A stretch of 64,000 bases of DNA from assembly GCA_001465935.1 (NCBI GenBank), contig LNKV01000066.1:1-64000 (forward strand), written 5' to 3'. A program made the position numbers and the translations under genes. The DNA is from Clarireedia homoeocarpa (Eukaryota > Ascomycota > Leotiomycetes > Helotiales > Rutstroemiaceae). Below, piece by piece: positions 12,084-25,588 of this stretch. Positions within the stretch are counted from its first letter, which is position 1. Every line of letters starts with the position of its first letter. Below the pieces are notes generated by a model, which had not been told where the DNA came from, did no database searches, and saw nothing but the letters and a program-made list of their open reading frames with translations.

Positions 12084-14424
12084 TTATGACTCTCGCTTAA
12101 CTTCCATAAGTTTTTCCAAATCCATGCCGGTAAGATCATCAGCAATCCAAGGACCCTTCTCTTCCTCGGTAGCATTGTGGAATGCCTCTGCCCTCCTCAT
12201 GGTCTGCACATCCAGGTCGGTGACGTAAGCCTTCTCATCGCCGAGCTTGATGCGGACCTCATAGTCGGTGTCAAGCATCATATCGTCCTTCCATAGACGA
12301 CGAGGACCATCGAAGACGGTAAGAACGCGCTTCTTCATCTTCATTTGAGCTGTTGGACATCCCCATGAAGATGGATAGTCCTTGCGCTTCTTGCGACCCT
12401 TGGAGTTCAAGGTAACTCCTCCCTTTGAATGGGTCATGCCGCGGGATTTCTGAACGCCATTTGCAGGATTGCGGTTCTGTTGCCTCTTTCGGAAATTACG
12501 GACGCGAAGAGTGTAGTCATCATCATTGTCGTCTTCGTTTTCTTCCTCATCCTCATCTTCTGTTGCAGAGTAGATGTTTGTGGTAACGGGAAGGGCATTG
12601 TTGCGAAGAGTCTCGTGAACATCTTGATCTTGCTCGACTTCGGCAAGACGACGAGCATTAATTGCCTCAGATGGCTCTTCTTGTTGAACAATTCGAAGTA
12701 CACAGTCGTCAAGATGCTCATAGAAGTCTTGCGCATTGCTGAATGTTGCTGAGCAAGTAGAGCATTTTCCAGTAGCGTCTGGCGCATAACCGGACAGCTT
12801 CTTTCCACTGTTGATATTGGCGGAAGTCTTCTTTCTGCTGTTTGGTGGGGTCTGTTCAACTGCATGGACAGAGGTAAGATGTCGCTTGAATACATCGGCG
12901 CGGTTGAACGATTTTTCTGCCGCAGACCCTGAGCCTGGGCAGAAACCGCACACCATTGTCCCTTTGTAGTGAGTCAATGTGTGTCGGTTCTTATCGTACT
13001 TCCGAGCAAAGCCCTTGATGTGATAGTCACATGTTTGAATCGGGCATTTTTCCGGACGCTCATTTTGATGAGTCAACATATGAGCTTTCAGGTCCTTAAA
13101 GATCTTCCCGCACTCTGGGTATGTGCAACGACCCTTTTCTTTTGACTCTTCACCACTGAAATTTCCTTCTTGGCTACCATATGACTGGTGGGAAATCGTG
13201 AGGGATGGCCTTCTAACCATCGCAGGTGGGTATGGGTAATATTGGGCTCCCAAATAGGGTGAGGTGCTTCCGGCCTTGATAGGTCCAGGGCTCCTTGAAG
13301 ATAGCTGAGATGGAGATGGAGAGGTAGGATATAATGGAGCTTGGTAAGGAGAGAGTTCAGGATGCCCGGTAGCCGATGTTGACCGAGCGGAGAATGGAGC
13401 GTGGAGAATTGATGGGTCTATAAATCAAACGTTAGCATACGATTCTTCTCTAGTCGCTTGGCAAAGCTAGCTAGTGCGGGATTGACAGAGGAAACACACA
13501 AGAAGATTCAAGGGGCGCGACAAAATTGCCACTGGATTGAGAAAAGAAAGGAGATTGTTGATATGAAGCATAAGACGAGACCGGCTCGGAAGTAAATGGT
13601 TGCGAAATTGAAGACACTGGAGATGATCTGATCTCATGACTTCGGGTCACGCTGCTTGGAGATGTGAAAACTGGCGTGTGCAAACTTGAGGAAGATCGAT
13701 GAGATACAGGAGAGATGGAAAGAGCGGCAACACGAGAAGAATTCAAGTTTTCTCTTCTGAATTCTGTTCGACTTGCGCTGACAGGTGTAATTGGTGAAGC
13801 GACTGATGACGCTGATTCCAGTGGGGATTGAATTGTAGAAACAGAAGACAGAGATCCCGTATTGGAAGAAACAACAGAATTGTGGTGATGAGATGTAGAT
13901 CTAGAGACATTTTCACACTCACCAACAAAGCCAGGCTTGGCCGAACTGAAGTCTACATTAAAGTCTTCCATACCTGCAGTGAAGTTGTAATCGGTACCAT
14001 GACCGAAGCCATCGTAGTTTACGATACTTGGATTTATACCAAGACCGGTTCCCCACTCTGAGACTGACACAATGTGGCCGTTGTTCGAATTCGGTGAGCC
14101 GATAGTTGAGGATGTCGCAGAGGGCCCACTTGCTGTGGAGTAGTTTGAAGGCGCAGCACCCCTAAGCTCTGGTGACTCGAGGAAATTTGGAGGGGCTTCG
14201 GCATACATTGTTATATTGTCGAAGCCGGTAGAAATGGGATAGATATCTTGTGTTCTTGGGTAGGCGAATGTGGCATCATCCATGTGGAAGTTGGGCATCC
14301 CGTTGTATGGGTATTGTGGAGAGTACATTGTAGCATCTGGGAAGAGAGGAAAGTCGGTTTCGTTATCGTTTCCCATGTGTCGCGACAGCATATGAAATGA
14401 GTGATCGGAGACTGCAGAAACCAT
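12084..14424 (-). CDS. C2H2 zinc-finger transcription factor
   Basis: Two exons, 14424-13500 and 13417-12084, with an 82-bp intron (13499-13418, donor GTGTGT, acceptor TATAG). The join is in frame and gives 752 residues. Residues 1-400 are Ser/Thr/Pro/Asn-rich and disordered, starting MVSAVSDHSFHMLSRHMG, which suggests an activation region. From about residue 406 there are tandem C2H2-type fingers: CTYPEC...HMLTH, CPIQTC...HTLTH and CGFC...HLTSVH. A fourth, degenerate CSTC...HLDDC follows. Then comes an acidic run (DEDEEENEDDNDDD), a basic KGRKKRKDYP likely to act as nuclear signal, and a C-terminal block (KRVLTVFDGPRRLW, VTDLDVQTMRRAEAF) that reads as a conserved domain. DNA binding and regulation are inferred from the fingers. 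I do not recognise the specific orthologue. The non-canonical donor is the main uncertainty in the model. Confidence 0.87.
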
Positions 14425-14825
14425 TTTGAGTTGTATTTGTTTGGATATAAGACGGTGATGGCTGGCTATGATGTCTTGGTGGAAGCCACTTATCGCCGAC
14501 TAGATTGCGGATCAGTAAATTGCTTCACGGATCATCTGCTCAAAGTCGTATAAGAAAGCTGTCTACCTTTGAATCGGGTGAGGCTCCACGATGAAAGAGT
14601 GTAGTCGTGTATAGCTTCCTTGAAAGTGTGGTGTATGTTTGGAGAAGGCTAGGTGGATGGTGGTCGGGTATATATGCTTCGATGCTTGTTGCGCAAACCA
14701 GATATCGACGATAGTTGGGTAGATAGCGGTACTAAAGTAGTATTTTGGGATGAACAGAGATATTATCTGAGACAGTATGCCGATGAAGGAAGCCGACGTA
14801 AGAAGAAGGCGAGGCACGGAGAATA

Positions 14826-14851
14826 TATATATATATGTATATATATATATA
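14826..14851. repeat. AT dinucleotide microsatellite
   Basis: Alternating TA sequence (atatatat...gtatatatat) just upstream of the C2H2 gene 5' region. Confidence 0.8.
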
Positions 14852-15610
14852 AGGTTATAGAGGAGTGAGATAGGACCGGGGACAAGGTAGCTAGGTAGAT
14901 GGGTGAGAAAAAAGAGGGTCGTAGGAAAAGGAAGTAAAAGTCTTAGTGCAGGCCGAAGCAGTAAGATGAGGTACGATGCAGTAATTCGGGGAGCAGAAGG
15001 TCGATCGATGCCTTGCGCTGTTTATTGCCAAGTGGGAGGAGAGAGGGGAGCGGGATGAACGCTAGGCCTAGGACCTAGTATGAAATCTTGGAGGAAGTAG
15101 ATGTAGGGCTTGTAAAGGAAGAAGGCAGTAGTAGTAGGTGGACAGGTCTAGATATGTAAGGTAGGTATAATGATTCGCTCTTCAGGATTCCGGATTCCTG
15201 ATCGATGATGATGATGGTGATGCTGTTTGGAGATGCCAATCAATGTATCTAGGCACTTTGGGTATAATCTGGAAGGATGATGTCCTTTTTTGAAAATAAA
15301 TCGAAGTCGAAGGGGCCATCCCAAGGATTAATATCATAACAAAAGTATTATATGGAGGGATAAACCGTAGGGGATATGCTAGTGGGGAAAGTTCAACTGG
15401 GAAGGGGACCCAGGAAAAAGATGTGTGCTAAGCCCGCTCGATGAACATGGTATTAATCCTTGTCAGCCCCAAAAAGTTCCCTGGTTTTGATATTCAATAC
15501 CCCGGACAAGTAGCCTTGTCAAAAAGAAGAAAGATGTTTCAATCTTCCTGCTCTCGGGACGTGCTTTTCGAAGTAGTACGAGGTAAGTAGTTCTTGTAGT
15601 ACTTGGTATT

Positions 15611-15667
15611 AGTCCTTAGTCCTTAGTCCTTAGTCCTTAGTCTTTAGTCCTTAGTCCTTAGTCCTTA
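15611..15667. repeat. AGTCCTT heptamer repeat, about eight copies
   Basis: Eight consecutive AGTCCTT units with one variant (AGTCTTT). The unit is not the TTAGGG telomere repeat usual in filamentous fungi. Confidence 0.9.
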
Positions 15668-17110
15668 CTATTCTACTATTACCCATTTTCGACTCCGGAG
15701 ACGTTAGTACCAGTCAAACCGATTCCACCAGGGAAACTAGCCAATGTAGGTACCGCTACAAGTCAATCAGTCAGTTGGAATAGATACCCAGATAGTCAAT
15801 GCTTCTTGGGACGATCTCTCGCGACGAAAAGAGAGACAGCGCACCGTAGTGGTTGGTCTAGAAAGCCAGAAAGGTTTGTCACAGAAAAAAAGTCTAGTTC
15901 GGAAATGCCTACGACAGTATGTACAAATGGAACTCACCGCAGTGGATGCAGTGCAGAGTGCAGTGCAGATGCATAATAACCTTTTACCTCCATCTAGCAC
16001 AGCAAATCCACTACACCGAAACTACATGCACCACATGCACCACACCCACAACCACACCACAAAAACAGGCACCAAAAAGACACAGCCTTACCCGAATCCA
16101 TCTGACAAAATGTATGGCTCCGACTAGGAGTTTCCCATTCTCACTAGCTAGCAGATACATGATACTACTGTAATTGTGCAGTACAGTTCTGACAAGGAGC
16201 AAGGGCACAACATTCATACCAGCATTATGAGTGGCCGCCTAGGGGAAAAGCCATGTCCCCACCCATCACTTCATCGCCATCTCCGTGTAGTCGGTCAGTC
16301 AAAAAGTAAAAAAGGTCTTGGGAATGCTGGGGTTTCTCCTCCACTCTTGGGTGTAAGATATTACCTAGTACAGCCATTTCTCCAAATGTAATCAAGTAAT
16401 AAAGTAGATTTGATTGTATTTTCGTAGCATCTGCCAATCACATCGTATCAAGCCCAAAACCCTAGACCAAACACCAGCACACTCACACTCGGGAAATCAT
16501 GGGTACGATCCCCTTGTCAGCGTCCTTCCCGATTACTACAATACAGTACCGGGCCTCCTCTCGCACCTTGCTGGGGATGAAGCAAATGATGCTCGAATGA
16601 TGTGTGCCTCATGTAGATCTCCATCCTACCCTACTCCTCCCAAAGCTCCCATCCACAACATACCATCTCGGGGTGGGAATAGGTTAATAAAGTTAAGGCT
16701 TTACCCTGTTAGATTCGCCTACTTTCGCTACTCTTGTACAAAAGCAGTGGAGAGTTAGCGTGGGTATCTGTGGGTTGAGTGGCTAGATCTCTCATGGAGT
16801 CCAGATTGGGAATTATCCATATCCAAAACAAGATTAATGAAATCTTTGACTGTTCATCTGTAAGTTACATCAATACTTTTATCCACTCAAAACATGCATC
16901 CTCGGTATCGGTACGTATGATCGACAGGAAGACATCGAGTATGGGCGAGCGAGATGGGGGCATTTTACTGCTGCCTGGGATTTAGATGTATCATGGTCAT
17001 TACATTGGATTCGGATTGAAGTACCTGCTCGCACATCGAACGATGAGTACAGACATAGTGATGTATGTGATGTAAAAGGAACACAAATAGAGGTACCAAG
17101 GGATTCTTCC

Positions 17111-17160
17111 CTGAGGGATATCTCTCTTACCTGAGAGATATCTCTCTTACCTGAGGGATA
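17111..17160. repeat. 20-bp tandem repeat with perfect internal palindrome
   Basis: Unit ctgagRgatatctctcttac occurs at 17111 and 17131, with a partial third copy at 17151. The second copy contains the 14-bp perfect palindrome gagagatatctctc at 17134-17147. Confidence 0.85.
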
Positions 17161-20100
17161 ATCAACTACGGACCGCTTGCTGTATGCACTGGTACTGGTA
17201 CTGGTACCGGTAACGAGTTTTGACAGATGGGAACTGTGCCATCTGCCCTCTTCTGCACGCACCCTTTGCTTTACTGTACCCCATGCCCTCTCCCACTTCT
17301 CATCCGCCCTCATCCCAAAGTACTGTTCCCCGTCCATCGCAGTAGCGCATCTTACAGTGCCATGCAGTCTGTGGTCTGTGGCTAACTAGGTAAGCTTGGT
17401 CAGGGGCGCACGACCTCTTATTGGCCAATGTACGAAAAGCCATCCGTGGCTCGTACGCCAACCACAGAATTCGCTAGTCTACTCGGCCACAGACCACCGG
17501 CCACAAAAGCCTTTCACCTCAACGTACCGGTATCCACCGACGCACTCTTTTTCGGACTGTCTCTTCACCCAAACTTCGCTTCTGTAGCACAGCCTCGAAG
17601 TGCACAGCCATCTTTTTTCCCTCTGGCTGTGCGCACGAAGTACTGCACCCATCGTCACCATATCGTCATATCAAGGTCCTGCATCATTCAAAGTCGGAAA
17701 CATTACTTCATCCATCGAAATGCGCAAAGGGGTGGGTTGATGCACGATGCCCTGCGTGCCTGCTCTGTTTGTTACACATCATTATTCCAGAAGATTGACA
17801 CGGAAATCAAATTAGACAATTCCGAATATCATCATCACGGATCCGTTACCGGTCAACGGACGCTATTTTTCCAGTGCTCTCGTTTCCTTCCCCACCAAGC
17901 CGGGCGGGACGGGAAAGGGCCCCATTTATTTCGACTTCGCAAGGCAGATTTAATTTCCTTCTACACGTAACTCCTCTTGCTGAGCGAGTTCATAAGTTAC
18001 CAAGTATCGAAATTACGACCTTCTGCGAGGACCTCGTACTAGAGTCATCGCCGTCCAAACGATGCCCCATGATTCAAACGGCCACTCCCTTCCTTCTTAC
18101 CTCTCCTCCGACCTATTGCTTTGCGCATCGTAAATATGCAATGCCCCTGACCTTTACTCGAGTACTTTCATCCTCGCCATATGTCCTCGTTTTGTGTGCG
18201 TGCAAGGCCACCTGCATATTCGATCTCCACATTCCTCTCATCTCAATTAATCTTTTGGATCTTGTTCGTGTCACAGAAGGATTCCGAAGCATCTGACCAA
18301 GGGCTTATAGATATTGGTTTCATACATTGTGTATGCTATCCGGTCTCTGCCTTTGTCCAACCCACAAACATCTCCAATCACGCGGCATAAAGCTCAATCC
18401 TTATCGAAGGATTGAGACTTTAATCCTTCTAGAAGCCATATTGGACTTGCTTGCCGGTTACTCAAACATCATCAATCACTTGTGCTACTCGGTAAGAATA
18501 GCTCTCACCCTCTTCTCCCCCATGAGTTCATTAGAAAGCATTGAACGAACCCCCTGCCTATAACTCTGCAACTTATCGGAACTCAGCCCTATGAACTCAA
18601 TCCCTAACACTTCAAACCGGCCCCCAAATCCCCTTTCTCTTCATATCCAACCAATTGACCAAACAACGCTTGCTTTCTAACTAATACCCTACCTAGCTCC
18701 ATTTCATATGTTCATATGATATGATATGATCCCCTTTGGAGCATGCAAAACCGTCTTGGCGTCGGATCCTTATGATTATCTTTGCGCCTACGAAGATTTG
18801 AATTGGCTGGCTAAATTAAACCCTCAAACATCGAGAGTGAGCAGAGTCGTTGGGAATAAAGTTACTATTTCTATAATCATAACAATTTTGCGAATATCCT
18901 TTCGCCATGTGGCACCTTTTGGGATTTTTCATTTGTCTTGGTGCCAAATTCTTTCTCGTGCGATGTTTATGTGTTATGCTTCCTCCACCGAGTAAGGCAA
19001 AGCATGCGAGTGAGCATATTGGTCCTACCTTACCGGCTCCAGGCTGCGTCCGGCATTTGAGGATGCATCGCCCGATGGTGGTGGCATGATGTACTGTGCT
19101 GAATTCGGATTACTCATACGTATAAAGTAATGTAGGATAAGGTTTCCGCGTCAAGTCTGGTGATGATTAAGAATTTCAGAAAAATACGATCTTACCCCGA
19201 ACAACAACGACTCAAAAGGGGTCGTTGGCTTCAATAGCACAGCCTATCTGAAGAGCCAACTAACCATCTTCCTCGTCATCATTTAAAACCGTTGGTAGAA
19301 GTAGCTCATTTCGACACGTTCATCTTCATTTATAGGGCTGAGCATGAGCCAATCGAAGCACGCAAAACCAATCATTATTCACCTATATGCATGCACATAC
19401 CATATCATACATGCACACAGGATACAACCAAGTCGGTCATCACCGCGCCTTTGTGGCTAGGACATCACCAACTCAATTGACTCCACCGCTATTTGCAACA
19501 TTTCGTACAATAGCCAATCGCACTTTATCATCTGCGGAAATATTCTTTCTGCAGAAAACGATGCTTGACCTCTCAAAGATCGATTCTCACGCTGCAATGA
19601 ACCAACCAACGGCTCTCAGGCGCGTGCGCGACTAAGACAGTGGGGTGGTGGGTGGATGTTGGTTGATATTCGATGTAACTTTGCCATGCAGTGAGCCTGC
19701 CAGCAACGTTTCAATATACCGAAAAGAGTGCCTCTTCAGCTTACATATGAAGGAGATGGCGTTCGCGGATATGTTCCATCGTTGCCTATCTTCACCACAC
19801 CTCACTCCACTTGTCTTCCAACCTCAACCTCAAGCAGAATGGATGAACAGCTCATAAACAGTTCTACTCATGTTCGCCTCCTCAAAGCAACATCGTATCA
19901 AAATGCGCGGGCGCATTGAAATGTTTATCACAGCAGCGCACTGTGCTCGATCCTGTCATATTTACGATTCTAATGGTACGACATAAATATTAATTATCTT
20001 CTGCCAGATCAAATGCAGATCATGCATTTATGTCCGAAAGCAAAAATATTGATTAACTGCCAGCAACTCACTCAATGAATGCACTGATTTACAGTACTGT

Positions 20101-20434
20101 AACTGGATATTCGGTAGTGACCGATCAAACCAGGTGAACAGTAGGGTCGCGCAATACTAACCAAGCGCAATACAATATTCACCCACCTACCCACCCTTCA
20201 TCGCACCAAAACAACCTCTCGACATTAATATCAATATCCCCATTCACAATTACAATTATTCTAGACCGGGGGTCTATCTGTTTGTCTGAAACATGAGGAA
20301 ATAAGTTCAGACCTTCTTCTGTCCCCCGAACCTCTACGGATACGGATAGACGAGCATGAAATTAGGAACAGCATTGCAGGTAGGTAACTTGTTAAGCGAG
20401 AAGAGGGTGAAAAATGAAGGGGCGACCAGACTTT

Positions 20435-20454
20435 GGGGGGGGGGGGGGGGGGGG
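20435..20454. repeat. 20-base G homopolymer
   Basis: Uninterrupted G run; length uncertain in any assembly. Confidence 0.85.
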
Positions 20455-22230
20455 AAACCCGCAAGAAGCGGGGAAATGGAAAGGTGGAATACCAAGCCAC
20501 ATCCATTCGACTACGAGGGACATGCAAGCTTTTGTCAACACAGTACAAGCCGTAGCTAGTTCTTGCTCAAATCTTCAAGGTTGATCCTGTTCGAGGATTG
20601 GTTTGGGCTTTGAAATCGGATGATATGAACTATGAGGGGTTCAAAAGTGTGTCTGTGATGTGTTAAGTCTCGGGTGCTTGTACGAGTATTATTAGAATTA
20701 CTAGGTAGGTCCTGGACCTAACTAACTAGCGGTAGTTATCTATCAGTGAAAAGTTAGTGGCAGTGGTCAGTGAGCCCCAAGCTAAACATGTCAAAAGGGC
20801 GTTCTAGACAAGCGGGAAACTTAGGGGAGAGCGGGAACGCAGGACACGAGCCAGAAGAATGTCCAAGTTTTGCCCCTTCTTGTTTGTTGCGATAGGGTAG
20901 ATATAGAAACAAAATGCCAACTACCTGTTTTGCCCTGAACCCTACCAACGACTGACTATTCTCCATACGTGCGTGTTTTTCTCACTGCCGAGTTTACCAC
21001 GAACGTATCCCAATATTGGGGTCCAGAACCCAAAAACAACTTGACACTCATGCAAACTCGTTGGATATCAAATCGCCCATGCGATACCCCAAGCGATGCT
21101 ATATCTCATTCGGGCTTTACCACGCGAAAATCCCAAAAGGAAGGATTGATCACCCGTACGTACCCGCTTGGGCATCTACTAACTCATCCTCTTGGCTAAC
21201 CTCCATCTTATCACACCACCCATCTTCTCAAGATCCCAGAGATCATCAATCAATGCCAACAACCCATGCCATGCTCCGTATGTAAAATCTAATATCCCCC
21301 CCTGCTATTTTTATCCCCCTTGATGCGGCTCTTTTCTTCCCAATCAAGTATAGTCCGCGTGGCCAGATCGTACCAGCGTCCAGTAATATAATGGCAAAAG
21401 TGCCTCCCTGTCGTGCAACCCCATTTTGATACCCTTGCGTCCAGTAATATGCGTTATCCACTCTTTTCTTGGGGACAAGCATTTTCTACTGACATGGGGT
21501 TGCGATAGGATGGGATATATGCAAAAGATATGTCAAAGCGGGAGAGCATGGCTAGATGAGGAGCAGTTAGTTGTACTGGGTAGGGGAAAAGCGATGCCTA
21601 GTCCGTCGATAGTAGATCTGTGCAACCAAATCCTCGGGCTCCGTCTTGTGTCTGTTCGCTCCTTCGTTTTGTCTGTGTGTTAAGTTGCAAAAGTGGTTGT
21701 GTCTCGCTCCCATATTGCTGTCCCTGTCCGAGCCAAGTGTTGATTCTGACTTTGCCCTGAAAAAGAAATCGCTGCGAAGTTAATGAACGGATCTACGGAG
21801 ATAGGGAAATGGAACTCGCATGTCGTTATCCGTTTTGCATTGAGTGAGGTCCTGGGTAGGTAAACGGGGGGGGGTTGCCAGAGTTTGAGACTGGTTCAGT
21901 TCATAGGCTATTACATCTGACTTGGTAATTGCGTTCTTCTTTTGGTCATTATTGCGGGTGATTGTTGGCACTCACTTCCACGTGAAGGAAAGCTTCCATT
22001 TCATTTCCCACAACCCACACACACACCTTGAGATCAGTGCATATTTTGTACCACCGATCTTCCATCTCAAGATGCGCAATGCCAAAATGCACATCTTTGT
22101 CCCACAAAGGAAATCAACCATAGAAATTGACTGCCAAGTCGCCGACTTGAAGATCTGGCGGGTCTATGGACATGCTTGCATATCCTCTAAGACCTTCACT
22201 TTCTTTTTTGATGATGTTTGTCTGCATCTG

Positions 22231-22276
22231 TACTGTACTGTACTGTCCTGTACTGTCCTGTACTGTCCTGTACTGT
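22231..22276. repeat. TACTGTCCTG decamer repeat
   Basis: One variant (TACTGTACTG) followed by three exact TACTGTCCTG units and a partial unit. Confidence 0.9.
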
Positions 22277-24085
22277 ATATGTGCTCGTTATCGCATTTGC
22301 TTCAACATGCTTGCGGGGGTGTCGGATATTTGCTCGGATTGTACAGTTTCCGTTTCTTCCTGCGGAGAAATCAGAAAAGCAGAAAGAGGGATCTAGACCC
22401 AAGCATTTCCATCCATCCCAACTGGCACGCGGGAACCGGAAACGGATAGTACGGGGAAAGTCCGAAAGAACTCCCCCTCCTGGTAGAGTTACTCTTGCTA
22501 GGTACCAGGTAGTTAGTTACTTGCTTTTCGCATCTTGCATATTTTGGCCTTTTGCCTCCCTTACTTGTCACCTACACATCATCCATCCCCCTGAATGCAA
22601 AAGAGCACACCCTCATCCTCTGCCCAACCCCAAACAGGAAATCAAACAAACCCCATCTTCGCCTATTTCTTCTCAATTTGAACATACACTCCATGTAACC
22701 TTAACCCACAATCAGACCCATCATCCTTCTCCCGGCCGAATTCGATCTCAAGATTGCGATTTTGGAGGGAGGGCAGAGGACAAAAACGTGGCATGCTTGT
22801 TTGGAGTAGTCAACTTGCAGCAATTTGATTGGTGAGTTTTCGAAGGCTCTCGCTCGGGACCGACAGGTGACAAGGGAGGGGAGGAAAGCCGAAGGCAACA
22901 GAATTACTTCCTCTGTGAGGGAGTGGATGGATGAAAGACATGGTTACGGTTGTACGGAAGCATGTACTGGGTTGAAGTTGGTTGGTGTCGCCCTGTGCCC
23001 TGTGTGATGGAAGGAACATGAGGGAAGTATCGCACGAATGAAACATATTGATTGGTTGGGACTGGGTGACTGGCTACAGTTACAGTTAGGCTTGCAGAGA
23101 GGGAAGTAAGTTTGGGGAAAAGTCTCCGGTACTTGGGTATTTTTTTGGGTAGGCGTGTGCAATATACGCCCGTATGTGTCTGGATTGGTCTCTAGAGAAG
23201 AGATTTCAAACAAACACATAGGGGTAAATGACGAATGCATCTGATTCTAGTGTTTCGGTACTGTTGATGTCCCTTCCTCTTTCTCTACCATACCGCGATG
23301 GATTTCTAGAGCATAACATGATCATAGCATGATCATAGCATGATATTCACTCCCTAGGACTGTTTTGCCGTATCTATCCATCATCCCATATCACATGCCC
23401 TAGAGACCAACGCACGATTCATCTCATCCCGCACCTCCCCTTCGCCTCTCCCCTTCCCTTCTCCGGCAAGTCATCTGCCCCAGAAACCGCCACCAAGCTT
23501 TCAAACCCACCTATTCATAGCACAACCCGCATAATGCCCCCTCTCCCTGTCGCCCCAACTCCATCGAAATATCGCCCGTCCACATATGTAATCTCATCTA
23601 TCCTACTATCAAAAACACGTCTCTAGGCTCCAGCTTTTCGCACCTCGACTGGAATGCTCTCCCTCATCCTTTCAATACTTGGCCGATCTAGTTGCGTTCC
23701 CTTCTGCATTATGATGATGTGAAGCAGGATGGCTCAATTTCCCCTGCAGCACTGGGTTGATTACTTTACAGTTTTGCTTTATTTTTTTGCTTTATTTTTT
23801 TGCTTTTTTGGGACTCGTACTGCGTTGGGATTGGTTGCAGATGAGGGTCCCTGCGGTGATCGGATTCTCGACATGGAAAATCTGACATCCTATCCTTGAT
23901 ATTGTGTAGCCATCTGAAACTTCGAGAAGTGTTGATTGGAATGTGGTGGCAAGAGGGGTTGGAGATGGCGCATATACTTCTTTTTTTAGGTCATGGATAT
24001 GAAGGTGAAGAGGGAGGGGTACGAGATGAGGCATGATATGTATTTCCAAGAAGGGGGGGTTGAAGTCGGATGAGATGAAGTTGGA

Positions 24086-24112
24086 GGAGGGCACTGAGGG
24101 CACTGAGGGCAC
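24086..24112. repeat. GAGGGCACT nonamer repeat, three copies
   Basis: Three consecutive gagggcact units in otherwise unremarkable intergenic DNA. Confidence 0.8.
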
Positions 24113-25525
24113 TCGTACCTTCGGTTGATCGAATGATTGGTTGTTATACGGTTCATGCGTATACAATTCTCTTTCGTGGGAGCAACTGAAGGTGTCCTGA
24201 TCGCCCTGATGAGTTGTACGAGCCGCATTGTATCATCGGAGACTTCTTCCAGTGAGAGGCCTCACATTGCTACGTCTCTGATACTACTCAATCATATACA
24301 GTTCCTTCTCATTCTGCGGCTCACCCTCACTTATTTCCACATCATAGCTCGTATCTTCCTTGTACCCGCTGTTCATGCTGTCATGCTGTCTCGATTGCAT
24401 AGATTCTATCTTGCATATCTGCCTACCTACCAGCCTGGATCAACCCCACTCCTAATGAATATCTCCCAAGCTTCAATTTCCGTTCTCCAATTCTCATATC
24501 CAATGTTTCTACACTCTCGCAATCTTAATCCCCACTCTTCTCCATCTCTATCCGCTGTGGGAACCTCATCCCGCGTTCACTGATGACAACGTATATCCAC
24601 ACGACTGAGACATTCTCGTTCGGCTTGCAGCAGTTGGGTGGAGCGCCGTCCGCTCGTCGTTGATGGATACAGGTTTGGATCAGAAAACGTCATACATATG
24701 CATTGGATCGCAGTGGTGCTGCGCAAGTGCATAAAAATTTGCATGTGGGTTTTAGTGAGAACCTAGCTGTTACGCCCTCGTGATTGTAGATCTAAGACCA
24801 AGATCTTCGGACGAATCGCATCTGAATGAGCCCAGGTGAGTTTCCGACAAGTAGGTTCTTATTCTGACACGTCGTGGATGAGTCCTGGGATCTTTGTTAT
24901 GATTTCAGGAAAGATTTACACAGAATCACTTGAGCCGGATAAGCAAGCCTGCAGTTGCACCTTCTAGAAGGGAGGTAATATTACCATTTTCTATTTGTAT
25001 TGTCTATGTGAACTCTCCCTAGACCATTTAGATCCTCTGCAAAATCCTTTCATGCTCTCTGGCCATTTGCCTTTCCTATCCATCGATTGTACTTTCCAAG
25101 TCCTCGTCTCTTCTTCTTTTCCATCTCACAAACCTCGACAAAATTTCCCAGGGAGCAGTCACCTCACCTCAAGTCGCGATCAAGTCGAGCTTAGAAGTCT
25201 AAGTCCTTGCTTGATCTGGGGTTCGAACCAGGACTCTGCCATGCAAAGTCTGCGGCGCGCAAGTGCAGGCTCAGGTGGACATGTGCCTTCTGTTTCATTT
25301 GAATTCGTATCGTTTTTTTTCATTTCGCATCATCTTAAGCTTTTCAAACTCAAAATGCCTACAGAATTGGATCGTCGGACCATTATTACAGTTGCATTGC
25401 TTCAAATATCAACTCCTGTCCTTGAAGCATGTAGTCAAATCTAGCATCTAGCCAATCAATTGTGCGACGACCAGCGTCCAGAACTGCGTACGCATGTATA
25501 CACATGTGTGTAAAATGTCTACTTG

Positions 25526-25588
25526 CCGAGTATCCGGTACCTACCCGAGTATCCGGTACCTACCCGAGTATCCGTAGGTACCGGATAC
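25526..25588. repeat. 19-bp tandem repeat ending in a 15-bp perfect inverted repeat
   Basis: Units ccgagtatccggtacctac start at 25526 and 25545, and a partial one at 25564. The block gtatccggtacctac (25530-25544 and 25549-25563) is followed by its exact reverse complement at 25574-25588 after a 10-base spacer, so the right half can form a 15-bp hairpin. The arms themselves contain the palindrome ggtacc. Confidence 0.88.

Noticed and set aside
15611..15667. Heptamer array as internal telomere repeat
   Set aside because: The unit AGTCCTT does not match TTAGGG or its complement.
17428..17970. Plus-strand ORF of 180 codons in the gene-poor stretch
   Set aside because: No domain motif, irregular composition and competing ORFs in other frames; no splice partners found.
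22218..22835. Plus-strand ORF of 205 codons
   Set aside because: Its start lies in the TACTGTCCTG microsatellite and the rest shows no family features.
25195..25230. tRNA-like B-box (ggttcgaacc) on either strand
   Set aside because: No paired T stem of five bases, no acceptor stem and no plausible D arm or anticodon arm could be drawn.
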